This document shows positions 1 through 7,841 of a stretch of 64,000 nt of DNA, in pieces. This DNA is from Ardenticatenaceae bacterium. GTDB lineage: Bacteria > Chloroflexota > Anaerolineae > Promineifilales > Promineifilaceae. The DNA lies in assembly GCA_020634395.1 (NCBI GenBank), contig JACKBU010000003.1, positions 124,001 through 188,000 on the forward strand, written 5' to 3'. The notes under the pieces were generated by a model. It was not told the origin of the DNA. It did no database searches and worked only from the letters and a program-made list of their open reading frames with translations. Each line of letters opens with the position of its first letter. Position 1 is the first letter of the stretch. The position numbers and the translations under genes were made by a program.

Positions 1-1
1 G

Positions 2-901
2 GTCGCCGTCACCGGCGCCTCCAACGTCAGCGGCTTTTTGCAGCCCATCCACCGCCTGGCCCGCAAAGCCCACGCCGCTGGGGCCATGATTTTGGTCGAC
101 GCTGCCCAACTCGCCCCCCACCGCCGCGTCGACATGCGCCCCGACGACGACCCCGAACATCTGGATTTTGTCGTCCTGTCCGGGCACAAAATGTACGCCC
201 CCTTTGGCACCGGCGCGCTCGTCGGTCCCAAAGCCATCTTCCTGCAAGGCACGCCCGACTACGTGGGCGGCGGCACGGTGGATGTAGTGACACTGGACGA
301 AGTGCATTGGGCCGGCACGCCGGACCGCGACGAGGCCGGCAGTCCCAACGTGGTGGGCGCGGTAACCATGGCCGCCGCCGCCCAGATCCTCATGGATGTG
401 GGCATGGAAGCCATCGCCGCGCACGAAGAGGAGCTGATCGCCTACGCCCTGGAGCGCCTGCAAACCGTTCCCGGACTCAAGATCTACGGCGAAACCGATC
501 CCTCTCGGGCCTCTGAAAAAGTCGGCGTCATTCCCTTCAATCTGGAAGGCATCTCGCACTTTAAACTGGCCGCGATTTTAGGCTATGAAGGCGGCATCGG
601 TGTCCGCAGCGGCTGTTTCTGCGCCCATCCCTACGTCGTCCACTTGCTGCAGTTGGATGAGGACACGGCTGCCACCTGGCGTGATCAGTTGCTTTCCGGT
701 GACAAATCGCATATGCCCGGTATGGTTCGCGCCAGCTTTGGCTGCTATAACAATACCGACGACGTGGATCGGCTGGTAGAAATGCTGGCGCGCGTTGCCC
801 GGGGCGATTACCAGGGCGACTATGTGCTGGATCCGGCCTCAGGCGAGTACACGCCGGCCAATTTTGTCGAGTCACTGGCAGATTATTTCCGGCTAATGTA
901 A
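2..901 (+). CDS. Class V aminotransferase / cysteine desulfurase-like enzyme (5' partial)
   Basis: The frame is already open at the left edge (VAVTGASNVSG...), so the N-terminal third and the start lie outside the window. The visible part has the fold-type I PLP lysine in LSGHKMYAP, preceded by the VDAAQ segment that holds the cofactor aspartate, and a late RSGCFCAHP motif with candidate sulfur-accepting cysteines. These are the marks of the SufS/CsdA-like group, which moves sulfur from cysteine (or selenocysteine) as a persulfide, or of a related class V lyase. The stretch between the Cys motif and the C-terminus (near LLSGDKSHMPG) is longer than in plain SufS, so the exact substrate is open. 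A hairpin terminator follows directly. Confidence 0.88.
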   Translation, partial: VAVTGASNVSGFLQPIHRLARKAHAAGAMILVDAAQLAPHRRVDMRPDDDPEHLDFVVLSGHKMYAPFGTGALVGPKAIFLQGTPDYVGGGTVDVVTLDEVHWAGTPDRDEAGSPNVVGAVTMAAAAQILMDVGMEAIAAHEEELIAYALERLQTVPGLKIYGETDPSRASEKVGVIPFNLEGISHFKLAAILGYEGGIGVRSGCFCAHPYVVHLLQLDEDTAATWRDQLLSGDKSHMPGMVRASFGCYNNTDDVDRLVEMLARVARGDYQGDYVLDPASGEYTPANFVESLADYFRLM

Positions 902-909
902 AAATAACC

Positions 910-944
910 CAGACCCCAAGGTTTTACGCAACCCTTGGGGTCTG
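910..944 (+). terminator. Hairpin terminator after the desulfurase-like gene
   Basis: A perfect 12-bp inverted repeat (CAGACCCCAAGG at 910-921 with its complement at 933-944) encloses an 11-base loop and lies 9 bases after the stop codon. Only a short AAAATTT run follows, so the U-tract is weak. Confidence 0.75.
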
Positions 945-972
945 AAAATTTCAGTAAGAGGCATTGAACTGT

Positions 973-2211
973 ATGAAACCGTGGCGTTTGTTTTTTGTAT
1001 CGTTGATGGTGCTGTTGGCCCTGGCGGCCTGCAGCAACCAGGAGGAACTGCTGCCTACCCCGATCCCGGCCCCAACGATGGATGAGTCGGTAACGGCCGT
1101 TTCCGAAACCGCCCCCACCGCTGCACCCACGACCGGCCCGGCCACCCTGCCGCCGCCGCCCACGCTGGCTCCGGCCGCCACCAGCACCCCCCTGCCCGAA
1201 GCCACCAGCGATCCGGCTCTGGCACCCGTCACCCTGCTCACAGCCGAAGACTTTGGCACCGACCGCAACCCGCTTACGGGCGAACTGGTCGCCAATCCAG
1301 AAGACTTGAACCGGCGACCGCTTGTCGTCAAAATTCCCAACTCTCCGCCCAGCTATGTCCGGCCGCAGTCTGGCCTGAACGACGCCGATATTATTTTTGA
1401 GCACCTAGCGGAAGGCAGCGTCACCCGCCTATCGGCCATCTTTTACAGCAAGATGCCGGAGAAAATTGGGCCGATTCGCAGCGCGCGCCTGATTGATCTG
1501 GAACTGCCGGCCATGTATGATGCGGCCCTGGTTTACTCCGGTTCCAGCGTTGGCGTAAGCCGGCGCCTGTTTTCATCGGATTTTAGCGATCGCATTTTGC
1601 GCTCCAACTCGGAAGGCTACTACCGTTCCGACGAGCCGGAGAAACCCACAGAAGCTACGCTGTACGTGCATCCTGAAGGATTGTACGACGAGCTGGAAAA
1701 CCGCGGACTGAACACTGCTCCCAATTTCAACCAGGTGATGGCCTTCAGCACGGAACCACCAGAAGGCGGCCAGCCGGCCACGAATTTGAAGATCGACTAT
1801 ATCTGGGAGGAAGTGGAGTGGCAGTATAATGCGGAAGACGGCCGTTACTACCGTTACGGTGACGGCGACCCCATTTTAGACGGCAACACAGACGAACAAG
1901 CCCACACCGCCAACATCGTCATCATCACACCGTACCACGTACAAGACCCAGAAATTTGCGAACAGGCCAACGACGCCGGACAATGCCTGGCCCAGTCCGT
2001 GCAAATACAACTCTGGGGCAGCGGCGGCGGCGGCATTGTGCTGCGCGACGGTCAACAGTATCCCGTCTCCTGGCACCGCGAAGGCCGCAACGACCTGCTC
2101 ACCTTCACCGACCCAGACGGTAATCCCTTCCCCCTCAAAATCGGCAACACCTGGGTACAGCTCGTTCCTACCTGGCGCGGTTACGAAAACGCCGTCCAGA
2201 TCACCCCATGA
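973..2211 (+). CDS. DUF3048 (YerB-family) lipoprotein
   Basis: A 412-residue secreted lipoprotein of unknown function. Residues 1-18 form a lipoprotein signal peptide ending in LALAAC (lipobox Cys). A P/T/A-rich linker runs to about residue 90. Then comes the DUF3048 region with recognisable segments: NPLTGE, RRPLVVKIPN, ADIIFEHLAEG, TRLSAIFYS and IGPIRSAR. Proteins of this family are usually membrane-anchored and extracytoplasmic. I chose the ATG at 973 rather than the in-frame TTG at 964 because AAGAGG at 956-961 gives normal spacing to it and the signal peptide then starts MKPWR. It has its own terminators on both sides, so it is probably a single-gene unit. Confidence 0.85.
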   Translation: MKPWRLFFVSLMVLLALAACSNQEELLPTPIPAPTMDESVTAVSETAPTAAPTTGPATLPPPPTLAPAATSTPLPEATSDPALAPVTLLTAEDFGTDRNPLTGELVANPEDLNRRPLVVKIPNSPPSYVRPQSGLNDADIIFEHLAEGSVTRLSAIFYSKMPEKIGPIRSARLIDLELPAMYDAALVYSGSSVGVSRRLFSSDFSDRILRSNSEGYYRSDEPEKPTEATLYVHPEGLYDELENRGLNTAPNFNQVMAFSTEPPEGGQPATNLKIDYIWEEVEWQYNAEDGRYYRYGDGDPILDGNTDEQAHTANIVIITPYHVQDPEICEQANDAGQCLAQSVQIQLWGSGGGGIVLRDGQQYPVSWHREGRNDLLTFTDPDGNPFPLKIGNTWVQLVPTWRGYENAVQITP

Positions 2212-2214
2212 AGA

Positions 2215-2257
2215 TGTAGGGGTGAGCGGGCACACAAATCACTCGCTCACCCCTACA
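2215..2257. terminator. Bidirectional hairpin between convergent genes
   Basis: A perfect 14-bp inverted repeat (TGTAGGGGTGAGCG at 2215-2228, complement at 2244-2257) lies between the stops of the DUF3048 gene and asd. It is followed by further CCCCTACA words to 2281, so the arms are built from a short repeated word. No U-tract is seen on either strand. Confidence 0.65.
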
Positions 2258-2288
2258 CCCGTACACCCCTACATCCCCTACACTCGCG

Positions 2289-3341
2289 TTACACCAATAG
2301 TCCTTGCAGTACGAGCAGTTCCGCATTCAGCACCGAGCCGCTGGCGGCGCCGCGCAGCGTATTGTGGGCGATAGCCATAAAACGAATATCGTTGACCGGG
2401 CATTCGCGCACCTTGCCTACAGTCCAGGCCAGGCCATTGCCGGCGTCGCGATCTTTCCGCGGCTGGGGTCGATCTTGTTCCGGCCGGTAGATTAGCACCG
2501 GATCGGGCATGGTGGGCAGTTCCCGGCAAATTGCCGGCGGCTGCCAGTTTTGGAACAAGGCGATAACCTCCTCCGGTGATGCCGACTGGCGCAGTTTGAC
2601 AGACACACTGCCAAGATGGCCATCGATCACCGGCACACGGTTGGCCTGGGCACTGACCTTGAAATCGGCCAGTTCAAATTTGCCGTCAACATACTGACCG
2701 CATAGTTTGCGCGGTTCTGTCTCTAGCTTGCCATCTTCCCCGCCAATGTAGGGGATGATGTTGTCCATGATATCCAGTGACGGCACGCCGGGATAACCCG
2801 CGCCGGAGATAGCCTGCATGGTCACCACCACGGCCGTTTCTAAGCCATACGCCTCGTGCAAAATTTTCAGCGGCAGGACGATACTTGTCGTAGAGCAGTT
2901 GGCATTGGCCACGATGTAGCCTGGCCAGCCATACGCCTCCTGCTGGTAGGGGATAATGCCCGTATGGTCGGGGTTCACCTCCGGGATCAGCAGCGGCACG
3001 TAAGGATCCATGCGGTAGGGCGAAGCGTTGGTCAGCACGGCGTAGCCAGCGGCGGCGAATTTGGGTTCTAGTTCACGCGCGTCGGCCGTGGGTAGCGCCG
3101 AGAACAGGACTTTGGGTTCCAGATTGGGCTCGGTCGGCTGAACGATCATGCTGGCGATTTTTTCCGGCGGGTCGCCATCCAGCAGCCAGTTGACGCCTTC
3201 GCCATACGGCCGTCCCGCTGTGCGCTCAGAGCCAGTGAGGGCCGTAATCTCAAACCAGGGATGATCCACCAGGTGCATAATAAAACGCTGGCCCACGGAA
3301 CCCGTGGCCGCCAGAATACCAACAGGAATTTTGTTACTCAT
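2289..3341 (-). CDS. asd: Aspartate-semialdehyde dehydrogenase
   Basis: This 350-residue enzyme reduces aspartyl-phosphate to aspartate semialdehyde with NADPH, the branch point to Lys/DAP, Thr, Met and Ile. The N-terminal dinucleotide motif (GILAATGSVGQRF), the catalytic cysteine in NANCSTT (Cys149) and the following QAISGAGYPG segment match the archaeal/eukaryotic-type Asd group in sequence and length. I prefer the second ATG (3341) to the one at 3353, because GGAG lies 6 bases before it and nothing resembling a ribosome site precedes the first. The gene stands alone behind a T-box leader, so its expression should follow charging of one tRNA, apparently tRNA-Thr. Confidence 0.95.
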   Translation of the reverse strand: MSNKIPVGILAATGSVGQRFIMHLVDHPWFEITALTGSERTAGRPYGEGVNWLLDGDPPEKIASMIVQPTEPNLEPKVLFSALPTADARELEPKFAAAGYAVLTNASPYRMDPYVPLLIPEVNPDHTGIIPYQQEAYGWPGYIVANANCSTTSIVLPLKILHEAYGLETAVVVTMQAISGAGYPGVPSLDIMDNIIPYIGGEDGKLETEPRKLCGQYVDGKFELADFKVSAQANRVPVIDGHLGSVSVKLRQSASPEEVIALFQNWQPPAICRELPTMPDPVLIYRPEQDRPQPRKDRDAGNGLAWTVGKVRECPVNDIRFMAIAHNTLRGAASGSVLNAELLVLQGLLV

Positions 3342-3423
3342 ACCATTCTCCATTTTAACTGCGGACTGGGACTGCGGACTCTGGCAAGGGAGCCTTCACC
3401 AAAATCTGCAGTCCAAAAAACCA

Positions 3424-3710
3424 AATAAAAAAGCGCCGCCGCCCACATTGGGGCGATGGCGCTCGCGGTTCCACCCAAATTTCGTAAACCAGGCTCTATG
3501 ACGAGGCACAGTTTACGCTCAGAACGGCCGTTAACGGAGCCAACCGGATTTTCTTACTAGCAACTTTTTCAGAAAACCACTCCCGGGGGGTTTTGGCTGC
3601 TGTCTTTGCTGCGCCGGCTTCCAGCCTATCGGCCCTGCGCTCTCTGGAACAGTCTCAGCGGCTACTCGTCCCGGTCATCGCGTTAAAGAGCATTGCCCTT
3701 ACAAATTTCG
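3424..3710 (-). promoter_or_regulatory. T-box riboswitch leader of asd, likely threonine-specific
   Basis: Read on the minus strand, the leader shows the conserved T-box blocks in order. These are a Stem I segment with CAGAGAGCGCAGGG and a GGCTGGAAGCCGG loop, a linker AGTAAG...TCCGG...CCGTTA like the Stem II/III region, then the T-box GGGTGGAACCGCG at 3464-3476, and the competing terminator at 3427-3462. Aligning the specifier loop to the usual GAA-NNN-ACTCTTGAG pattern gives AAA-ACC-CCCCGGGAG, so the specifier codon is ACC at 3589-3591 (Thr). The T-box identity is firm. The codon is my manual alignment and could shift by a base or two. Confidence 0.92.
3427..3462 (-). terminator. Intrinsic terminator of the T-box leader
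   Basis: On the minus strand GCGCCATCGCCC pairs imperfectly with GGGCGGCGGCGC around AATGT, followed by a run of six T. Its 5' arm overlaps the end of the antiterminator (T-box) sequence, as required for switching. Confidence 0.9.
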
Positions 3711-3714
3711 AGGA

Positions 3715-3742
3715 ATTATAAGGTTCGCAAGCCACTTGTCAA
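3715..3742 (-). promoter_or_regulatory. Consensus sigma-70-type promoter of the asd T-box leader
   Basis: TTGACA (minus strand, 3742-3737) and TATAAT (3720-3715) are both perfect hexamers, with a 16-base spacer. The promoter begins 5 bases past the stop of nnr, so it separates asd from the upstream gene. Transcription should start near 3708. Confidence 0.9.
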
Positions 3743-3746
3743 GAGA

Positions 3747-5357
3747 TCAACGGAGCGAGGCCATCACTTTGGGCAGCCAGTCCGTCAGTTCGCTCATTAA
3801 CAGACCGGAGGCAGCCGGGTACAATTCGGCGGCCGCACCGTGCAGATAAGCGCCCAGGCAGGCGGCCGCATACGGTTCCATGCCCTGCGCCAGCAGGCCC
3901 ACAATCACCCCACTGAGCACGTCGCCGCTGCCGCCCACAGCCAGGGCCGGGTTGGCAAAGGGGATGAGAGTAACACGGCCGTCTGGCGCAGCCACCACCG
4001 AATACGCCCCTTTCAGCAAAACCACATGCCCCCAGGCTTGCGCTTTTTCGCGGGCAACTTCTACCCGGTCCAGTTCTTTCAGTTCGGACAGCGGCATGTC
4101 CATCAGGCGGGACATCTCGCCGGGGTGCGGCGTAAGCACAGTATGGGGCGGCAGCCGCTCCGGCCAATTGGTCATGGACGCCAGGATATTCAAGCCGTCG
4201 GCGTCTACCAGCAGGGGTGGGAGGGTGTCTTTTTCCGCCAGCAGCGCAGCCATAAATGCCTCCGCGTTATCCAGGCCTGGCCCAACCAGCCATGCGCTGG
4301 ACCTGGTGGCTAACAGCACCGGCACGCTCTCTCCTCCAAAAACGTCTCGATCCGGCACCACAGGATAAGTGGCTTCAGGAATTTGTCCGGCGATTGTGGC
4401 GCGGATGGCCTGTGGCACAGCCAGGGCTACCAGCCCAGCCCCCACGCGGTATGCAGCCCGGGCGGCCAGTACCGGCGCGCCCCAGTAGCGATAAGACCCG
4501 GCGGCGATGAGCGCCGTGCCAAACGTACCTTTGTGCCCGGCTAACGGCCGTGCCGGCAGCATCTCTCGCGCATCTTCCCGAGTCATTACCGTCACCGCCA
4601 CACCGGCAACCTCCGGCAAATTCGGTGCAATGGCGATGTCGGCCGCTACCAGTTCGCCGCAGACCGCCGCCCCGGGAAACATAAAATGACCGCGTTTGGG
4701 TCCGGCAAAAGTAACGGTCAGGTCGGCGGACAGGGCCAGCTCATCCAGCGCGCCGGTATCGCAGTTTAACCCGCTGGGGCAGTCTACGGCGATGGTGACC
4801 GGCTGATTGTCGCCCGGCCTGGGTGTCTCTTCACTGCCAAAACGGTTCACGGTGGTCAAATGAGTCACGGCCGTCAGTTCAGCGCGGCGGGCAGCCAAAC
4901 CGTTGGCCGTCTGCTGCATCAGCTTCGCCAGTTCGCCGCCGATGGGACGGGTGACGCCGGTTCCCAGCAGGGCATCGATGAGAATGTCGGTGATGTTGAG
5001 GCGTGTGTGCAGCACGCGATAACGCTGGTCGAATCCGGCATCGACTGCAAAAAGGCCCATAGCCTGGATTTTGGCATAATTTTCATCCGTTTGCGGGTCG
5101 CGTGCTTTGTAAAGGTAGAAAGCGACGTCGGCCCCCGCTTCGGCCAGATAACGGCCGGCGACCAGGCCATCACCGCCATTGTTGCCCGGCCCTACCAGGA
5201 CCAGTACGTGCGCGCCTTCGACTGGATAACGGGCTATAACGGCGTCGGCGACTGCTTTGCCGGCCGTTTCCATCATCTGGGCATAACTGGTGGCCCCGGA
5301 AGCATCGGCGGCTTTCTCTGCGGCAACCATTTCCGCAACGGTAAACACTTTGAGCAT
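3747..5357 (-). CDS. nnr: Bifunctional NAD(P)HX epimerase/dehydratase
   Basis: A 536-residue repair enzyme for hydrated NADH/NADPH. The N-terminal half (about 1-220) is the YjeF/NAXE epimerase with VGPGNNGGDGLVAGR. The C-terminal half (about 255-536) is the ADP/ATP-dependent dehydratase (NAXD, ribokinase-like), with HKGTFG near its start, LLVDADGLN, LTPHPGEMSRL, and the GGSGDVLSG catalytic/anion-hole motif near the end. Both halves look intact and the length is that of the usual bacterial fusion. GAGG stands 5-6 bases before the ATG. The next gene upstream (5386) is close, so the two may be co-transcribed. Confidence 0.95.
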   Translation of the reverse strand: MLKVFTVAEMVAAEKAADASGATSYAQMMETAGKAVADAVIARYPVEGAHVLVLVGPGNNGGDGLVAGRYLAEAGADVAFYLYKARDPQTDENYAKIQAMGLFAVDAGFDQRYRVLHTRLNITDILIDALLGTGVTRPIGGELAKLMQQTANGLAARRAELTAVTHLTTVNRFGSEETPRPGDNQPVTIAVDCPSGLNCDTGALDELALSADLTVTFAGPKRGHFMFPGAAVCGELVAADIAIAPNLPEVAGVAVTVMTREDAREMLPARPLAGHKGTFGTALIAAGSYRYWGAPVLAARAAYRVGAGLVALAVPQAIRATIAGQIPEATYPVVPDRDVFGGESVPVLLATRSSAWLVGPGLDNAEAFMAALLAEKDTLPPLLVDADGLNILASMTNWPERLPPHTVLTPHPGEMSRLMDMPLSELKELDRVEVAREKAQAWGHVVLLKGAYSVVAAPDGRVTLIPFANPALAVGGSGDVLSGVIVGLLAQGMEPYAAACLGAYLHGAAAELYPAASGLLMSELTDWLPKVMASLR

Positions 5358-5385
5358 ACTTGCCTCACTTGTTAACGACTTTCGA

Positions 5386-6369
5386 CTATCCTTTCAGAAT
5401 ACCCGTCTGCCGGTACCATTGCAAGGTTTCTTGCACGCCTTTGCGGAAGGGAGTGGGCCGAAAACCGAGTTCCTTCTCGGCTTTGGCTGTGCTGACGTGC
5501 CAATCCTGGAAAACGTAAGGGGCCATGTTGATGGGGTAGAAAGGTTCGCGGCCGGTGTAACGGGACACGGCCGTCCATGATTTCGCCAGGGCCAGCACCA
5601 GAAACTTGGGAATGTTGATGCGCCAGCGCCCGATACCGGCCATATCGCTGACCACGCTGTTGACGGAATTGTGATCGAGCGATTGGCTGCAAATGTTATA
5701 AACTTCGCCAGGACGGCCGTTGGTCAGGGCCAGCGTTACGCCTTGCGCCACGTCGGGCACGTACGCCGGAAAGGTGATGCGTTTGCCGCCGTCGACCTTG
5801 ATGCGCCAACCGCGCAGCGGTTCCTCGAAGAAGAGACGGTTGAAGGCGTAACGGCCGTATGGCCCATAAAACGCGCCCGGCCGCAGCACAATCACCGGCA
5901 AGCCTTTTTCCCGATGATAGGAGAGCGCCAGTTGTTCCGCCTCGTACTTGGTGCGCTGATAGGGTTCCTGCGGGTAGCAGCGGGTGGTTTCGTCCAGCAG
6001 GCCGCGCTCTGGTGTTGTGCCAACGACGACGATGGTGGAAATGTGGATGAAGCGCTGCACGCCCACGGCCGTGGCCGCCTGCAGCAGCGCACTGGTTCCG
6101 CCTACATTGGTGCGCCAAAAGGTCGGCGAATCGCCCCAAAAACGAAACTGCCCGGCCGCATGGATCACACGGTCGCATCCCTGGCAGGCAGCCAGGGCCG
6201 CCGCCGGATCACTGATGTCGTCGGTATAAGCCAGGGAAACGCCCAGGTCTTGTAGGAACTGCGTATTGCTGCTGGGGCGCACCAGTGCCCGCACCGGCTG
6301 GCCAGCGGCGCGCAGTTGAGGAATCAAATGGTGGCCTAAAAAACCGGTGGCGCCGGTGACGAGGATCAT
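5386..6369 (-). CDS. Extended SDR NAD-dependent epimerase/dehydratase
   Basis: A 327-residue Rossmann enzyme. The start MILVTGATGFLGHHL carries the GxxGxxG nucleotide-binding motif. The active-site pair is YQRTK (YxxxK), and the upstream HISTIVVVG strand supplies the serine/threonine. LRPGAFYGP is the substrate-side motif typical of sugar-nucleotide epimerases and hopanoid-associated or 3-beta-HSD-like reductases. The substrate cannot be read from sequence. There is no signal peptide; it should be cytosolic. It lies just upstream of nnr, and tRNA-Arg lies behind it on the same strand. Confidence 0.88.
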   Translation of the reverse strand: MILVTGATGFLGHHLIPQLRAAGQPVRALVRPSSNTQFLQDLGVSLAYTDDISDPAAALAACQGCDRVIHAAGQFRFWGDSPTFWRTNVGGTSALLQAATAVGVQRFIHISTIVVVGTTPERGLLDETTRCYPQEPYQRTKYEAEQLALSYHREKGLPVIVLRPGAFYGPYGRYAFNRLFFEEPLRGWRIKVDGGKRITFPAYVPDVAQGVTLALTNGRPGEVYNICSQSLDHNSVNSVVSDMAGIGRWRINIPKFLVLALAKSWTAVSRYTGREPFYPINMAPYVFQDWHVSTAKAEKELGFRPTPFRKGVQETLQWYRQTGILKG

Positions 6370-6394
6370 AGACGTATTTCTCCAGAAAACAGAA

Positions 6395-6445
6395 AAGACG
6401 AAGAACCATTGATGGGTAACTGCTTATCTTTGGTCCTTCGTCCTT
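6395..6445. repeat. Imperfect inverted repeat next to tRNA-Arg
   Basis: AAGACGAAGAACCA (6395-6408) is nearly complementary to TGGTCCTTCGTCCTT (6431-6445). It lies between the tRNA and the SDR gene and could stop tRNA transcription on the minus strand, though a U-run is short. Confidence 0.45.
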
Positions 6446-6456
6446 CTTGGTAGTAG

Positions 6457-6529
6457 CACCCCAGGAGGGAATCGAACCCCCAACCTACAGATTAGAAGTC
6501 TGCCGCTCTATCCGTTGAGCTACTGGGGC
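6457..6529 (-). tRNA. tRNA-Arg (anticodon UCU)
   Basis: The 73-nt cloverleaf has an acceptor GCCCCAG/CTGGGGT with a G1-U72 wobble, D-arm GCTCAACGGATAGAGC, anticodon stem GCAGA/TCTGT around loop CTTCTAA giving anticodon TCT (AGA codons), and T-arm TGGGGGTTCGATTCCCTC. The discriminator is G. CCA is not encoded, because GCTACT follows. Confidence 0.96.
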
Positions 6530-6540
6530 GTGGGGGGGAG

Positions 6541-6613
6541 GGTTGGCTGGGTTGGTAAGCTGGTTGGGTTGGTTAACGCCAACAAACCATCAAACTAACA
6601 AACCAACAAGCCT
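6541..6613. repeat. GGTTGG/CCAACA inverted simple repeat
   Basis: The left half is made of GGTTGG-type words (to 6574) and the right half of AACAAACC/CCAACA words (to 6613), so the region can fold on itself. It fills the space between the gene ending at 6633 and the tRNA on the same strand and may act as a terminator or a simple spacer. Confidence 0.6.
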
Positions 6614-6632
6614 CTCATCACAAACCGCAATT

Positions 6633-7091
6633 CTAATCGGCAAGCGGGGGCGCGTCAACCGGCTTTCGTTGGCGGAGGATATGGGCGATACGGCCGTTTT
6701 CGATGTCGGCCAGCAGTGTTTCCAGGTCGGGCAAAATCTCGCTGGCCGTAAAGCGCACCGCCCAATGGTGCACCAGCGGCGTGACGGCGATGATGTACAG
6801 GCCGGCGTTGAAGGCTTCCCACATTTCCATGGCCGTGCCCATGCTGGGCTGGGGTAGGTAGGCGATCAGCATGTCGGCTTTAGCTGCCTCACGCGTCATC
6901 GTTAAGAAGGTGTGCCGGGCGCGTTCTTCATCGTAGGTGACGCTGTTGGGATTTAAGGCCCAGGGATCCAGGATGGAGACGTCTGGGACGTGGGTTTGCA
7001 GCGCGGCGGCGATTTGCTCGCGATAGCTCTGGCTGTCGATTTGATCATCCAGGCGCGTGCCTTGCATGATGCCTGCGATAAAAATCCGCAT
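6633..7091 (-). CDS. Nucleoside 2-deoxyribosyltransferase-like protein
   Basis: A 152-residue cytosolic protein opening with MRIFIAGIMQGTR, the beta-strand/loop start seen in nucleoside 2-deoxyribosyltransferase-like and DUF4406-like proteins. It has a central ADMLIAYLPQPSMGTAMEMWEA block, where a D/E-rich strand followed by GTAxExxxA corresponds to the nucleotide-handling helix of that fold. I read the fold, not the reaction; it may bind or cleave a nucleoside or nucleotide. GAGG stands shortly before the ATG. Only two bases separate it from the MoaD-like gene upstream, so the two are translationally coupled. Confidence 0.6.
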   Translation of the reverse strand: MRIFIAGIMQGTRLDDQIDSQSYREQIAAALQTHVPDVSILDPWALNPNSVTYDEERARHTFLTMTREAAKADMLIAYLPQPSMGTAMEMWEAFNAGLYIIAVTPLVHHWAVRFTASEILPDLETLLADIENGRIAHILRQRKPVDAPPLAD

Positions 7092-7093
7092 GG

Positions 7094-7354
7094 TTACCTC
7101 GGTGAACTGCCGCCCACAGAAGGCGGGAATAAGGAAATCTGGTCGCCCGGCCGTAAGGGTGTGGTGAGCGGCACGGCCGTCTGGTTAACCGCCACGGCCG
7201 TCACCATACCGGGCGGAATGTCCAGGCGCGCGGCCAGCGAAACGGCCGTGTCGCCGGCCTCCAAAGCAAAAGAAAACGGGTGATGTGGAGCACCACCCGC
7301 TGTTTTTGGCTTGTATTGTTGCAGCATACCGTAGAGCCTGATCTCAACTTCCAA
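7094..7354 (-). CDS. MoaD/ThiS-family small sulfur-carrier-like protein
   Basis: An 86-residue beta-grasp protein. VEIRLYGMLQQY at the start, AVNQTAVPLTTPLRPGD in the middle and a GDQISLFPPSVGG end match the MoaD/ThiS pattern (VNG...L.dGDxVxlfPPvxGG). In that family the terminal Gly-Gly is the thiocarboxylate site. Here the GG is followed by four residues (SSPR), so it would need trimming before activation or is no longer a sulfur donor. Start is TTG at 7354, supported by family alignment more than by the weak ribosome site. No moaA/moaE or thiF/thiG neighbour is visible. It is coupled to the 6633 gene. Confidence 0.82.
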   Translation of the reverse strand: MEVEIRLYGMLQQYKPKTAGGAPHHPFSFALEAGDTAVSLAARLDIPPGMVTAVAVNQTAVPLTTPLRPGDQISLFPPSVGGSSPR

Positions 7355-7359
7355 CTGGT

Positions 7360-7809
7360 TTAATCATCATCCGGCACAGGACGAATGCCCTGGTAAATAC
7401 GCGGCCCGCCCAGGGTGCGAATCACCACGTCGATCGGGCGCTGCAAACGCTTGGCCAGTTCACGGCCTGTCATGGGCTGGTTGCCATTAGCCAGCAAAAC
7501 GCAAAACGCCGCATCTACCAGCGAGGCGCGGGCCATAAAATCATCAGGCAGTTGGTTAAAGTAGGATTGAATCATGTACTGGAAGCCATCCACGCGGCGA
7601 ACTTCGCCGGTGTTTGCATCCACCAGGTCAACTTCTTCCACGCTGGTATCCAACTCGACATCTTCGCCAATGTCTAGCCGGGTAAACAGATACGTTTTTA
7701 GATCCAGGTTCGACTCATCCCACCATGAATAGTCCACGTAGAACCGGGTATCGGGCGTGATCCGTTTCAGAGCATGAGACTTAAATTGAGGACGTGGATT
7801 ACTGGACAA
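7360..7809 (-). CDS. Hypothetical protein, 149 aa
   Basis: I do not recognise this family. The N-terminal half is beta-like and acidic (YVDYSWWDESNLDLK, IGEDVELDTSVEEVDLVD), followed by helices with FMARASLVDAAFCVLLANG and a small helix-turn-helix-like end (MTGRELAKRLQRPIDVVIRTLGG). There is no signal peptide or membrane span. The TTG start is supported by AGGAG five bases before it. It lies 32 bases downstream of the 523-residue gene at 7842 and just ahead of the MoaD-like gene, suggesting one transcript with shared function. Confidence 0.75.
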   Translation of the reverse strand: MSSNPRPQFKSHALKRITPDTRFYVDYSWWDESNLDLKTYLFTRLDIGEDVELDTSVEEVDLVDANTGEVRRVDGFQYMIQSYFNQLPDDFMARASLVDAAFCVLLANGNQPMTGRELAKRLQRPIDVVIRTLGGPRIYQGIRPVPDDD

Positions 7810-7841
7810 GGTAACTCCTATTTATATGGTTAACGGCCACC

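Noticed and set aside
6395..6529. tRNA-Arg as an integration site
   Set aside because: No integrase gene and no partial tRNA duplicate are visible on either side.
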